A stretch of DNA of 64,000 nucleotides from Bacillota bacterium (GTDB lineage: Bacteria > Bacillota > Clostridia > Christensenellales > SZUA-584): assembly GCA_023410475.1 (NCBI GenBank), contig JAEYPS010000025.1, forward strand, positions 62,001 to 126,000, in the 5' to 3' direction. The translations under genes and the position numbers were made by a program. Shown here piece after piece: positions 26,228-34,992 of the stretch; the stretch's first letter is position 1; the number at the start of each line of letters is the position of its first letter. The notes below the pieces were generated by a model. That model searched no databases. It was not told the DNA's origin and worked only from the letters and a program-made list of their open reading frames with translations.

Positions 26228-26731
26228 ATGACCGAAAACGAGCGCAATATTCTTAGAAACGAGAGAATGAGCCAGATAAGGATAGCTCTGAGTCAACGGG
26301 CGGGCATAGCAAAGGCAGTCGTTAAACAATTCGGGGAACAGGGTTTCGAGACAATAAAAAGAGAAGTTGGCAGGGACATCAGGCAGTGGGTGGAATCTGT
26401 AGTGAGGGATCACGAATCAAGAGGGATAAAGAACGATATTGAAGGCCTCCATATGTTTTTGTGGGAACAGAACAGGGATGAAAATATCGAATTTACATAT
26501 CAGGACGATAAGAAAAGCGGCATAAGGGTCTATACGGTCACGCGCTGCCCTATCGCGGAATATGCCTGCGATAACGGAATCGAGGAATGGGGCCGGTTTT
26601 TCTTCTGCGACCAATACGAGCTTATCGCTAAAACCTATAACCCCGGTATAACGTTCATATGCCATGAAAGAATGATGGACGGGAAAGCATGCTGCTCATT
26701 CTCGTACAAGCTGCCGCAATCCAAGGAATAG
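26228..26731 (+). CDS. L-2-amino-thiazoline-4-carboxylate hydrolase-like protein
   Basis: 167 residues from ATG 26228 (AAAGGA about 11 bases upstream); in-frame ATGs at 26141 and 26156 would add an unusual Arg-rich leader and cannot be excluded. The C-terminal half has CPIAEYACDNGIEEWGRFFFCDQ and the KACCSFSYKL ending, the conserved Cys-rich pattern of the ATC-hydrolase family (PF14196). The family is named for opening a thiazoline ring to give S- or N-carbamoylcysteine, but most members have unknown substrates. It stands alone between thyA-folA and the NSS transporter. Confidence 0.75.
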   Translation: MTENERNILRNERMSQIRIALSQRAGIAKAVVKQFGEQGFETIKREVGRDIRQWVESVVRDHESRGIKNDIEGLHMFLWEQNRDENIEFTYQDDKKSGIRVYTVTRCPIAEYACDNGIEEWGRFFFCDQYELIAKTYNPGITFICHERMMDGKACCSFSYKLPQSKE

Positions 26732-26866
26732 GCCCCGCCGAGTGAGCATGTACTGTGATTGAATATACCATTCTGTGCCCCCTATGTTAAGGGTAAGGCT
26801 TGCAAAAGCACAAACTCATTTATGCGCTCTATTTAAAATAATCACAAACGCACAGCGATAAAAGCA

Positions 26867-28204
26867 TTATAACAGACCGGATATTACAATATAGCTAAGC
26901 ACCGCGGGCAGCACGAATTTGACGATAAGCGACCACGGCCTTCCGAGAGAAAACGGGTTCCCCTTTTTTTGTATCTCCGCTATAGCTGATTTTGGTTTCC
27001 ATACCCACCCTAAAAACAGCGCCGTTAAAAGGCCGCTCAAAGGAAGAAGCAGTTTTGAGGACAGCGCATCCATCATGTCGATAACGGACAAGCCCAGTAT
27101 TTTTACATCCTCGAGCAAGCCCATTGATAGTGCGGATGGTATTCCGAGCGCGAAAATTATAGCCCCTGTTATAATGGCGGCTTTCTTTGTTCCCCATTCA
27201 AACGACTCGGTAAAGTATGCAACCACCACCTGAAGCAGGGATATTCCTGACGTCAGAGCCGCTATTACAAGCAGCGCGAAAAAAAGTGTTCCGAAGATGT
27301 TGCCGAGCGGAAGAGCGCCAAACACCAAAGGCAGCGTAACGAAGATAAGCGGTATTCCAAGATCCGGCTCTACGCCGTACGCAAATACGGCGGGAATAAT
27401 TATCAATGCCGAGAGTACCGCGATCCCCACGTCGGCTGCGGCGATTATGACGCTGTTGGAGGGTATCTTTTCTTCCTCGCCAAGATAGCTGCCGTATGTG
27501 ATAATAGTCCCCATCCCGAGGCTAAGGCTGAAAAACACCTGCCCCAGCGCGCCCAGCACTGTGCTGAGGCTGATCCGGCTCCAGTCGGGCTCAATAAACC
27601 ACACTATGCCTTCCAGAGAGCCTTCTAGCGTCACACTCCTTATAACGAGCGCTATAAGCAGCGCGAACAATATGGGCATCAGTATCTTGCTCGCTTTCTC
27701 GATTCCCTTATGGATGCCGAGTATCACTACAAACACTACCAGAGCTAGAAAAACACCATGCCATATCAGCGGTATATAAGGGTGAGATACCAGCGCTTCA
27801 AACGCGTTGGACGCGCCTGCCAAGCCGGGGCTCGCCATCCCCCCCGTCGCAAATTTAAACATGTACGCTATAGCCCAGCCTGAGATGACAGAATAGAATG
27901 ATAAAACCACGAACCCGATAGTTACACCCAGCGTTCCTATTATCCACCACTTGCCCTGCGGACTGATTTTCTTGAATGCGGTTACTATGTTGCTTTTTCC
28001 TCGTCGCCCGATAGCCAGCTCGCCGATTATAAGCGGGATGCCTATCACAAATACTATAAGCAGGTAAACAATAAGAAAAGCGCCGCCACCGCTTTGTCCT
28101 ACTATCGTGGGGAATCTCCATATATTTCCGAGCCCTACGGCGCTGCCCACGGCCGCGAGTATGAATCCCGCTCTTGAGCCCCATTTTTCCCTGTTTTTTT
28201 GCAT
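26867..28204 (-). CDS. NSS-family sodium-dependent transporter
   Basis: 445 residues, about 11-12 membrane helices. KWGSRAGFILAAVGSAVGLGNIWRFP in helix 1 is the SNF/NSS hallmark with the unwound sodium and substrate site; GEMM- or SSF-type motifs are absent. FFSLSLGMGTIITYGSYLG matches helix 6-7. NSS proteins bring in amino acids or related solutes with sodium. The protein has the shortened C-terminus usual for bacterial 11-helix members (compare Tyt1/MhsT). A partial duplicate of the 3' end lies at 25940-26020. The mobile island begins 125 bases beyond its start. Confidence 0.92.
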   Translation of the reverse strand: MQKNREKWGSRAGFILAAVGSAVGLGNIWRFPTIVGQSGGGAFLIVYLLIVFVIGIPLIIGELAIGRRGKSNIVTAFKKISPQGKWWIIGTLGVTIGFVVLSFYSVISGWAIAYMFKFATGGMASPGLAGASNAFEALVSHPYIPLIWHGVFLALVVFVVILGIHKGIEKASKILMPILFALLIALVIRSVTLEGSLEGIVWFIEPDWSRISLSTVLGALGQVFFSLSLGMGTIITYGSYLGEEEKIPSNSVIIAAADVGIAVLSALIIIPAVFAYGVEPDLGIPLIFVTLPLVFGALPLGNIFGTLFFALLVIAALTSGISLLQVVVAYFTESFEWGTKKAAIITGAIIFALGIPSALSMGLLEDVKILGLSVIDMMDALSSKLLLPLSGLLTALFLGWVWKPKSAIAEIQKKGNPFSLGRPWSLIVKFVLPAVLSYIVISGLL

Positions 28205-28325
28205 GCTGCCCGACCTGAAACTTTTTAAATTAAATCAATTTTAGGTTAGTCTTTGTTTATTGGCCGTAAATATGTGTTTAGCGCGCGGATATAAAAGAGT
28301 AAGTGTTGTCGCTGAGTCTCCTGAA

Positions 28326-28374
28326 ACTTTACCAACAAAAAAACGCCCGCTTTTTTGGGGCGTTTTTTGTTGGT
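28326..28374 (-). terminator. Terminator overlapping the recombinase 3' end
   Basis: ACCAACAAAAAA-ACGCC and GGCGTTTTTTGTTGGT form a long inverted repeat with a GC core. It covers the recombinase stop codon, so the gene's last residues (RAFFCW) are encoded by the hairpin. Confidence 0.7.
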
Positions 28375-29849
28375 ACAGCTAAGTCAACCAAATCCGAACC
28401 CGCCCCTTTGCTATTAAACGCATCCTCCACCTCGTCAAGCGAAATGGTTTTTGTACTCTCTTTATAGTTATATATCAGCACCAATCTGTCATCATACAAA
28501 TATACGGCATTAACGAAACAATCAATAAGTCGTTGTTGAAAATCTGGATCTGTCACATCTCCTTTTTTAAATGTACTGATCCAAAAAACAATCTGATCTT
28601 TTGTCAGCATCGGTTTTTGAAGCTGCTCTTGCATGATACTGATTTCAAGTTCCTCTTTAGTCTTCTCCAATTCCTCAAGTCGTTCTTTTGTTGAAGATGT
28701 GAGCACCCCCTGCTGTATGGCATTAAGCATATTATTTACACTTTTCTCCACTTCTCTTAATTGAGCTCGGAGCATGGGCAGAAACGTATTCTCTTTCTTT
28801 TGCAACTCCAAGATTGCATCAGCCGTCCGATCAATCACATCATCCGATAAAGCAATATCCATGGTTTTCTTAACAACAAGCTGTTCTATCCAATCTTTCC
28901 TAACCGTTTTCTTGTTGCAAGTTTTCTCACGCTTCGCATGAGCGCATTTATAATATGAGTGCAGATTCCCCCACCTACTGGTTCCACTTTCACCAACCAT
29001 GAATGCTCCGCACTTCCCACAATATAGCTTAGTAGTAAGCAAGTAATTTTCCTTCGCTTTCTTCCTTCCCGGTGCTTTGATATTCTTCTTTAATCTCTCT
29101 TGTACGCGGTCAAACAAATCTTGTGAAATAATCCGCGGAATCCCATCAGGAATTATAACTTCTCGAAATCTATATTCGCCAATATAGCGCCTGTTATGAA
29201 GCATCTTTGAAAAACTATTTTTATTAAACGGATTGCCAATGGATGATTTTATTCCCCTTGAATTAAAATCGTTAATAATCTCTGTGACGGTTTCGCCATC
29301 TGCATAGCGAGTGAATACCTCTAATACGATTGGAGCGGTATTCGGATCAATTTGATACTTCTGCTCGCTGTCCGCTATATAGCCTAATGGCATTCGGCTC
29401 CCGTTTGTACGACATTTTAACGCATTTTCTGTCATGCCACGAAGTACTTTTTGAGCAAGCTCAGCCGAATAATATTCCGCGAAACCCTCTAGCATAGTTT
29501 CTAGGATAATGCCCTCCGGCCCATCGGAAATGTTCTCCTTAGCAGATATAACTTTAACGCCATTTTTACGAAGCGTATTTTTATAATGTGCCGAATCATA
29601 GCGGTTACGCGCAAATCTATCCAGTTTCCACACAATCACCACGTCAAACAAATGCTTGCCGCTATCCTTTATCATTCTTTGAAACTCGGGGCGGTTATCA
29701 GTTTTAGCGGAGTAGGCTCGGTCAATATATGTTCCGAAAATGGTTATTCCCTGCTTGTCGGCATATTCCTGACACTCGCGAAGTTGGCCTTCAATGGACT
29801 CTTCGCGCTGGTTATCAGAAGAATATCTTGCATATATCACACCGTTCAT
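28329..29849 (-). CDS. Large serine recombinase (integrase)
   Basis: 506 residues. N-terminal resolvase domain: YARYSSDNQREESIEGQL with the nucleophile Ser in RYSSDNQ, and VIVWKLDRFARNRYDS. Then a recombinase domain (PLGYIADSEQKYQID), a zinc ribbon (LYCGKCGAFMVGESGTS...YYKCAHAKREKTCNKKTV) and a coiled coil (residues about 355-410). This is the TnpX/phiC31-like large serine recombinase plan that excises and integrates mobile elements. Its start overlaps the XRE gene stop by four bases. The last codons form part of a long A/T-flanked GCCC hairpin (28335-28370) that probably acts as terminator. Confidence 0.95.
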   Translation of the reverse strand: MNGVIYARYSSDNQREESIEGQLRECQEYADKQGITIFGTYIDRAYSAKTDNRPEFQRMIKDSGKHLFDVVIVWKLDRFARNRYDSAHYKNTLRKNGVKVISAKENISDGPEGIILETMLEGFAEYYSAELAQKVLRGMTENALKCRTNGSRMPLGYIADSEQKYQIDPNTAPIVLEVFTRYADGETVTEIINDFNSRGIKSSIGNPFNKNSFSKMLHNRRYIGEYRFREVIIPDGIPRIISQDLFDRVQERLKKNIKAPGRKKAKENYLLTTKLYCGKCGAFMVGESGTSRWGNLHSYYKCAHAKREKTCNKKTVRKDWIEQLVVKKTMDIALSDDVIDRTADAILELQKKENTFLPMLRAQLREVEKSVNNMLNAIQQGVLTSSTKERLEELEKTKEELEISIMQEQLQKPMLTKDQIVFWISTFKKGDVTDPDFQQRLIDCFVNAVYLYDDRLVLIYNYKESTKTISLDEVEDAFNSKGAGSDLVDLAVPTKNAPKKRAFFCW

Positions 29850-30223
29850 TTCTTTTCCTCCTCAACCAACTCGACCAACATTTCCTTTAGCTTTTTGTTC
29901 ATAGGCGAGCCTTCCTCAAAGCAAGCTCTCACGAATTCACTCCAGTTTGCCTTCTCTGCAATTTGTTCTTTTACCTTTTCCGGCTGGTACTCAAAATACT
30001 TCCCAAAGGGGTTATTGGTACGGCAAAACAGATAATCCAAAGATACATTGAAAGTATCGGCGTACCAGAGCAATACAGTATATGGAGCTTGTGAAAGCTC
30101 ATGTTCATAACGATTAACAGTCGATTGAGTTACGCCCAGACTTACGGCAAGGCTGTTTTGAGTAATGTTGGCTTCCTCTCGCAACTTTTTAAGCCGCATG
30201 CCTATTGTCAATTCTTTATCCAT
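29846..30223 (-). CDS. XRE-family transcriptional regulator
   Basis: 125 residues. N-terminal HTH_3: MRLKKLREEANITQNSLAVSLGVTQSTVNRYEHELSQAPYTVLLWYADTFNVSLDYLF (residues about 9-66), then a charged tail. It is co-transcribed with, and overlaps, the recombinase, and is divergent from a sigma-like gene, the layout of a phage- or IME-type switch. It probably represses one or both divergent promoters. Confidence 0.92.
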   Translation of the reverse strand: MDKELTIGMRLKKLREEANITQNSLAVSLGVTQSTVNRYEHELSQAPYTVLLWYADTFNVSLDYLFCRTNNPFGKYFEYQPEKVKEQIAEKANWSEFVRACFEEGSPMNKKLKEMLVELVEEEKK

Positions 30224-30252
30224 TTGATAAATCCTCCAAAGGTCTTAATTTC

Positions 30253-30281
30253 AGTATAATATTCATACCCTTATTATGCAA
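30253..30281 (-). promoter_or_regulatory. Promoter of XRE-recombinase operon
   Basis: Minus strand: -35 TTGCAT (30281-30276), 17-base spacer, -10 TATACT (30258-30253). Confidence 0.75.
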
Positions 30282-30350
30282 GTCTTTTATTAAATACCGT
30301 GAAATGTTATTCAAAGATATGATTTAAGTTGGAACAATACAGCTCATGTT

Positions 30351-30379
30351 TTGACGTATTATATTTGAGATGATAATAT
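30351..30379 (+). promoter_or_regulatory. Promoter of the sigma-like gene
   Basis: -35 TTGACG (30351-30356), 17-base spacer, -10 TAATAT (30374-30379), 19 bases before the ATG. Confidence 0.8.
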
Positions 30380-30397
30380 CATATAAAGGAGCTGCCA

Positions 30398-31273
30398 ATG
30401 CGAATACAAATACTCTATCCCCAGCAAAACCAAATTAAGATTATTGATCTTCCCAATTTTGAATATATGCCTCTCTTTTATCTTTTTCCCAAAGAACTGC
30501 TCAAATCAGAATGCCCCAGCCTAATGGACATGCCCCGAAGTGCACACGGAATATTCACGCAGCAAGAATGGTTTACGGTATTGGCAAGCGATTTCTTCTT
30601 GCAGACGGTTTGTGATCTGACTGCATATTATATCTGGCCATCCTTTGGCATTACGACATACATGGAGTGTTTTTCGGGGAATGACCCAATCTGGCTGCTT
30701 GCTCATTCGCTTCCCATATGGCAAAGAGCGTTTGAACGTATGAGTGGTATCACCCCGCAAAGTCTCGCCAATGCATCAAAGAAAGAATATGATTGGATAG
30801 AGCAAGAGGAGTTTCAAGACCTCATGATACAAGTTGGGGTTCACGGGATTATGGACAACAATCTGTTGCCCTGTATCCAAGCCATACGTGAAATGCGTTG
30901 CTTTGAGGATTATGATAATCGGAACAGCAATGCAAAGATAGATTTTTACCGAAGGTGGTATCATACCCGCTCCAAGATCAGTACGGTATCCCTTGAGCAA
31001 TTAACAGACAATGAAATTGGAAACGGTTTACACAGCAGTTTGACATCTCAATATGAAGATTCAATCTGCTCGAAAATAGGTATTCAGAAGTTCTACCAAC
31101 ACCTAGAACCGCTTGACCGCGAGATACTTGATCTTCGTATAAAAGGATACACTTATCAAGAGATTGCCAAAAGGACAGGCTATAAGACGCACAGCGGCGT
31201 TTTAAAACGGATTAGTAGAATCGCTGAACTATATATTGACTATGCTGCTGAGCCGCAGGATTTGAAAGCATAA
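30398..31273 (+). CDS. Sigma-70 region-4-like regulator of the IME
   Basis: 291 residues. Only the C-terminus is recognisable: LEPLDREILDLRIKGYTYQEIAKRTGYKTHSGVLKRISRI (about 230-275) is a sigma-70 region 4 / HTH_ECF-type helix-turn-helix. The first 200 residues are rich in aromatic residues and match no family I can name. It is divergent from the XRE-recombinase pair and upstream of parM. Comparable proteins accompany mobile elements in Clostridia and may activate maintenance or mobilization genes; that role is inference. Confidence 0.7.
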   Translation: MRIQILYPQQNQIKIIDLPNFEYMPLFYLFPKELLKSECPSLMDMPRSAHGIFTQQEWFTVLASDFFLQTVCDLTAYYIWPSFGITTYMECFSGNDPIWLLAHSLPIWQRAFERMSGITPQSLANASKKEYDWIEQEEFQDLMIQVGVHGIMDNNLLPCIQAIREMRCFEDYDNRNSNAKIDFYRRWYHTRSKISTVSLEQLTDNEIGNGLHSSLTSQYEDSICSKIGIQKFYQHLEPLDREILDLRIKGYTYQEIAKRTGYKTHSGVLKRISRIAELYIDYAAEPQDLKA

Positions 31274-31300
31274 CCACACGATTAATAATCACTTGGAATA

Positions 31301-31329
31301 ACGCTTCCTTTTGCAGGAGGCGTTTTTTT
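31301..31329 (+). terminator. Terminator after the sigma-like gene
   Basis: ACGCTTCCT (31301-31309) pairs with AGGAGGCGT (31315-31323), with one wobble, followed by seven T. Confidence 0.85.
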
Positions 31330-31422
31330 GTACCTAAATTATCAAGCGAGGTGATGTTGGAAATGTGAATATAATCAAAGGTACTTTATAAAATCACTGT
31401 ATTTTAGAAAGCGAGGTTAAAC

Positions 31423-32310
31423 ATGAACGTACTAAAGATTGGGATTGATAACGGAAACTACAACACAAAATCCTCAGAGCGGATGCTCTATGCATCCGGC
31501 TTTACGATGAGCGAAAAGGAGTTCATCACAGACGATATGCAGCTTTTCTATGAAGGCAAATATTATGCTGTCGGCGGCAAGCGTATGAGCTTTCAGCAAG
31601 ACAAGACTCAAGAGGATGACGCATTTATCCTGTCCTTGCCTGCTATCGCGGATGCAATGAAGCAAGCGGATATCACCTCCGCCGAGATGTTTCTCGGCGT
31701 GGGACTGCCCATAGATATTTACGGCGCACAAAAAGAGACTTTCCGTAAATACTTCCTGCGCGGCAGTATCAACTTTGACTTTGAAGGAATTCCGTATTGT
31801 TGCCGCATCATGGACTGCAAGGTGTTCGCTCAAGGCCATGCTGCGCTCTGTAAATACTATCAGCAGTTGAAGGGGTACACCAATATCACGCTGATTGATA
31901 TTGGCGGGTATACGGTGGATATCCTCACACTTCACGAATTCAAAGTTGACCGTGGAAGCTGCGCCAGCCTGCGCATGGGCACCATAACGCTGTTCAATGC
32001 CATTCGGGAAGAGTTGCAGCAGGAAAATATCATTCTTTCTGATACGCTGATTACCGACGCAATGCAAGGACGTTTACAGCATGCGGATCAGGACAGAATC
32101 CAGCTCATTGTTGAGCGACGTATGCGACTTTATATTAGGGAGTTGCTCAACGCGCTTCGTGAACGCGGACTTGATCTGAAGCTGCCGGTAGCCTTTGCCG
32201 GCGGCGGCGCGGAGTTGTTTGGCAGGCGGTTGTACTCCGGTGAAGTGAACACGATTACTATCCTTGACCGTTTCGCAAACGCCGAAGGGTACAAGCTGTT
32301 GCTGGGATGA
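31423..32310 (+). CDS. parM: ParM/StbA-like actin-fold segregation protein
   Basis: 295 residues. Actin-fold motifs: KIGIDNGNYNTKSSE (phosphate 1), ITLIDIGGYTVDIL (phosphate 2) and PVAFAGGGAELFG (adenosine). Plasmid ParM/AlfA proteins form filaments that push DNA copies apart. Its presence in an integrated element suggests a plasmid ancestry or a replicating excised circle. The ATG has GAGG upstream; the partner gene starts three bases after the stop. Confidence 0.87.
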   Translation: MNVLKIGIDNGNYNTKSSERMLYASGFTMSEKEFITDDMQLFYEGKYYAVGGKRMSFQQDKTQEDDAFILSLPAIADAMKQADITSAEMFLGVGLPIDIYGAQKETFRKYFLRGSINFDFEGIPYCCRIMDCKVFAQGHAALCKYYQQLKGYTNITLIDIGGYTVDILTLHEFKVDRGSCASLRMGTITLFNAIREELQQENIILSDTLITDAMQGRLQHADQDRIQLIVERRMRLYIRELLNALRERGLDLKLPVAFAGGGAELFGRRLYSGEVNTITILDRFANAEGYKLLLG

Positions 32311-32313
32311 GTT

Positions 32314-32607
32314 ATGCGTGAGAGACGGTATCTGACGTTTGATATGAATAATCCGCGTCATATGGAAGCACTTAAAGTGTTTACGGAACAGCCGGATAAA
32401 GGGCGAAGCGATTTTGTGATTGACTGTATTCTAAAAGCGCAGCAGGAAAACAAGTTAACAGAATTAATACGGCAAACCATAACGGAAGCGCTGGCGGGGA
32501 TATCGCTGAGGCCTTTGGTTCATTCGGACACTTCATCGGAGTTACACGCGACAAAGAACATATCAGAGTTGCCGGAAGCTTTAATATGCTCGATGGATGA
32601 GATTTAA
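32314..32607 (+). CDS. Small ParR-like partner protein
   Basis: 97 residues, three bases after parM. The N-terminal half (RYLTFDMNNPRHMEALKVFTEQPDKGRSDFVIDCILKAQQ) looks like a ribbon-helix-helix protein: a short beta-strand followed by two helices. ParR/StbB adaptors have this size, fold and position, bind the centromere and link it to the ParM filament. No obvious iteron array was found, so function rests on context. Confidence 0.65.
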   Translation: MRERRYLTFDMNNPRHMEALKVFTEQPDKGRSDFVIDCILKAQQENKLTELIRQTITEALAGISLRPLVHSDTSSELHATKNISELPEALICSMDEI

Positions 32608-32629
32608 ACCATGATGGTTCAAAAACGAC

Positions 32630-32830
32630 GATGATTGACGGATACATGCACCATAACGGTGCATTATGTTTGCTTTAAGCAAACATTCCGCTGTACGGGC
32701 TTTGCCCGTGAAATGCGGTTGAGAACGCGTCGGCGTCCGAAACCGCTAAGCCTCGCAGAGCCCACATGGCATCTTTCAGCTCGTCTGAAAGTGTCATAGT
32801 GGGTAAAACACTTCCTTCGGAAGTGTCCGT
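32630..32830 (+). other. Putative oriT region (pMV158-like)
   Basis: Gene-free stretch ahead of the relaxase with many small hairpins: TGCACC/GGTGCA, TGTTTGC/GCAAACA, ACGGGC/GCCCGT, TTTCAG/CTGAAA and ACACTTCC/GGAAGTGT. The core CATAGTGGGTAAAAC (32795-32809) lies between AAGTGT and ACACTT arms and resembles the pMV158 nick region ATAGTGTG/TTATAC, predicting a nick after TAGTGGG. Position directly upstream of a MobV gene supports this. Confidence 0.6.
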
Positions 32831-32866
32831 CCCCCAAGCAGCGATTATGAAAGGAAGTGATGTTGT

Positions 32867-34087
32867 ATTTCGAAGGTTGATCGCACCGTTGTCAGAAACA
32901 AAGCGTATCCACGTAACAACTTCTCTATTCGCGAGCGTCATAACGAACGCAAAAACGAAATCTATTTAAATCCCGACATTGTACAGGATAGAAGCCATCT
33001 CAATATTCGCTTTAAAGGCTGCGACAGTACTTATACTCAAGCGTTTGACCGATTGCTTGAGGAAGGAACAATCAGTACACGCGGGTTAAAGCCGGATGCG
33101 GATGTATTTGCAGAAATGGTGTTTGACGTCAACACATCATATTTTGAACAACATGGCGGCTATGAATATGCAAAGGATTTCTTTGCTGAGGCGTACAAGA
33201 TGGCTGTTCAGGAAGTGGGTGGAGAGCTGTATATCCTTTCGGCTGTCATGCACGCTGATGAACGCAACAAAAGTCTCTCGGAGGAATTGAATCGCGATGT
33301 CTTCCACTATCATCTGCACGTCGTGTACATCCCCGTTGTTGAAAAGGAAATCCGATGGTCAAAAAGATGCAAGGACAAGGCTCTGGTTGGTACAGTTAAG
33401 GAAGTGATCCATCAGGTCAGCCATTCTAAGAAGTGGGCATCCGTGAAGGCATTGGATGAAAACGGCGAACCCATACGAGCCGAGAATGGCAAAGCTATTC
33501 TGATTCCATCCTATTCACTCCTGCAAGACAGATTCTTTGAACACATGAAAAATGCCGGGTTCAAGGATTTTGAGCGCGGTGTTCGCGGAAGCACGACACA
33601 GCACTTGTCTGTTCTCGATTACAAGATACAACAGGATGCCGAAAAGCTCACTCGCATTGAGAAACAAGTGGAAGACCAGCAGAAGGAACTTGTTTCGATA
33701 TCTGAACAATTAGTTGTCGAGCATAAGGCCAGCAAGACATTTCACGAGTTAGATGAACTGGGCCGGAAAAAGATGTTCGGCAAAGTGGAATTAACAGAAC
33801 AGGATTACAAGGAGGTGATATCACTCGCAAAGGAGGGCGTTCTTTCCCGTAGTAAAATAGCTGATTTGACACGACAGCTGAGTCAGGTTTCATCGAGATT
33901 ATTTAACTGGCAGCTTAGCTGGCAAGAGCTTGACGAACAGACAAAAGAGTTTCGGCAGGCTATGAAATTAGCGCCGCAACGTGTAAAGGAGGTCATTTCA
34001 GACATTTTCTTAAAAGACCGAGAAGAACGCGAAGCACGACGCCATATGCGTCGCAATAGCAGAAAACGCGATGAGCGCGAAAGATGA
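32867..34087 (+). CDS. mobV: MobV-family relaxase (Mob_Pre), ATT start
   Basis: 406 residues if translation starts at ATT 32867. The N-terminal relaxase region (KVDRTVVRNKAYPRNNFSIRERHNERKNE) is open in this frame and conserved in MobV proteins, but no ATG, GTG or TTG precedes 33053. Nine bases before the ATT is AAGGAAGTGAT, nearly a full anti-SD match, so ATT is the likely start (or a mutated ATG). Downstream motifs include ISTRGLKPDADVFAEMVFDV and HADERN...DVFHYHLHVVYIP (the metal-binding HxH region). A long coiled coil (about 220-330) follows. It nicks oriT and pilots mobilization by a helper conjugative system. Confidence 0.88.
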   Translation: MSKVDRTVVRNKAYPRNNFSIRERHNERKNEIYLNPDIVQDRSHLNIRFKGCDSTYTQAFDRLLEEGTISTRGLKPDADVFAEMVFDVNTSYFEQHGGYEYAKDFFAEAYKMAVQEVGGELYILSAVMHADERNKSLSEELNRDVFHYHLHVVYIPVVEKEIRWSKRCKDKALVGTVKEVIHQVSHSKKWASVKALDENGEPIRAENGKAILIPSYSLLQDRFFEHMKNAGFKDFERGVRGSTTQHLSVLDYKIQQDAEKLTRIEKQVEDQQKELVSISEQLVVEHKASKTFHELDELGRKKMFGKVELTEQDYKEVISLAKEGVLSRSKIADLTRQLSQVSSRLFNWQLSWQELDEQTKEFRQAMKLAPQRVKEVISDIFLKDREEREARRHMRRNSRKRDERER

Positions 34088-34146
34088 ACATTGACAATTG
34101 AATATGGAGGTAGTTATTTATATGCAGCAGAAAAGGAGCGGGCATC

Positions 34147-34329
34147 ATGTCCGCTGACAAGGTCAAATCCGATATCCCTGATGAGGTTATAGAATCTCTA
34201 GCCCGGTGTATTTTACCATCGATACGAGCATATTTCGAAAGCGAGGAAGGGCAGAAGGAGTATGCGGAATGGATAGAGAAAAGGAAAAAGGATCAGGCTG
34301 CAGTAGCGGCAAATGTAATATCTGATTAG
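34147..34329 (+). CDS. Small conserved IME protein
   Basis: 60 residues: an N-terminal IPDEVIESLARCILPSIRAYFESEEGQKEYAEWIEK helical segment and a charged tail. The ATG has GGAG eight bases upstream. An 11-codon frame with its own GGAGG (34122-34157) overlaps the start and could couple translation. Similar small proteins are common beside relaxases in Clostridia elements, without known function. It ends just before a strong terminator. Confidence 0.7.
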   Translation: MSADKVKSDIPDEVIESLARCILPSIRAYFESEEGQKEYAEWIEKRKKDQAAVAANVISD

Positions 34330-34334
34330 CAATA

Positions 34335-34368
34335 ACGGGAGAGCTTTTCTGCTCTCCCGTATTTAATT
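34335..34368 (+). terminator. Terminator of the mobilization unit
   Basis: Perfect ten-pair stem ACGGGAGAGC (34335-34344) / GCTCTCCCGT (34351-34360), followed by ATTTAATT. Confidence 0.88.
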
Positions 34369-34436
34369 GTAGCATATATTCAAACCGGTCCTATAGAATG
34401 ACTAACTCCATTTTATTCCATACTTTACAGATTGCG

Positions 34437-34585
34437 AGGCGGCGCCTATGGTTCGAACTCATAAGGCGGGGAGCCGAATGTGCCTATTTAAAGGGGAGCT
34501 GAGTGATTCTACTGTGTCTATGTGGTTTATAAAACCCCTCAAACTCATGCTAATACTACAGAAATGTAGTATAAATGTAGTAGAA
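34437..34585 (+). repeat. Diverged direct repeat, left copy
   Basis: About 150 bases that align, with many substitutions, to 42657-42805 in the same orientation. Shared blocks in order: AGGCGGC.GCCTAT.GTTC.AA, GCCTATTT.AAAG, TTATAAA.CC, CTCA..CATGCT and TGTAGTATA.ATGTAGTA. This copy also has the near-palindrome CCTATGGTTCGAACTCATAAGG. The pair may mark old element ends. Confidence 0.7.
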
Positions 34586-34740
34586 CAAATCGGCTGTCCA
34601 ATTGCTCTGAATTTTTTCACCTTTTGAATCATTCTCTTGCATAACAACCAATAGTCACCCATTAGATGGTTCTCCAATACAAAAGTCTATCAATAGAGTC
34701 CAAAAAGCTAAGGGGTCAGATAAACAAGGGGCCTTAAGCG

Positions 34741-34992
34741 CCCCATAACGCAATGTATTTGTTTCAATATGAAAAGAATACATATCAGCAAGAGAAATTG
34801 ACTTTATAAAATCAGCATCTGCCCAGCTAAAGTCATTATCGTTAAATTGGTATAAACGAGTCTTCGATATAAAATGAAAAACATCAATATGTCAGTACGA
34901 TATTCTTTTATGGTGTTTTCAGCACGGCATTTAATAATTCGGAGATAATTAAGATACTGTTCTACTAATGGACATGATTTATTTGATTGCAT
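34741..34992 (-). pseudogene. Tyrosine recombinase (XerC-like) N-terminal remnant
   Basis: Starts at ATG 34992 with GGAGG upstream. The first frame reads CPLVEQYLNYLRIIKCRAENTIKEYRTDILMFF, a typical SAM-like core-binding domain. Near 34870 the frame shifts and continues as TRLYQFNDNDFSWADADFIKSISLADMYSF, the next expected part of the same domain, and then homology ends. The catalytic domain (R-H-R-Y) is absent. It is the broken start of an integrase from an earlier insertion. Confidence 0.85.

Noticed and set aside
28389..28401. 13-base match CAAATCCGAACCC to the tRNA-Glu terminator (43338-43350, inverted) as a possible att pair
   Set aside because: Inverted orientation, lies inside recombinase coding sequence, and too short to distinguish from chance.
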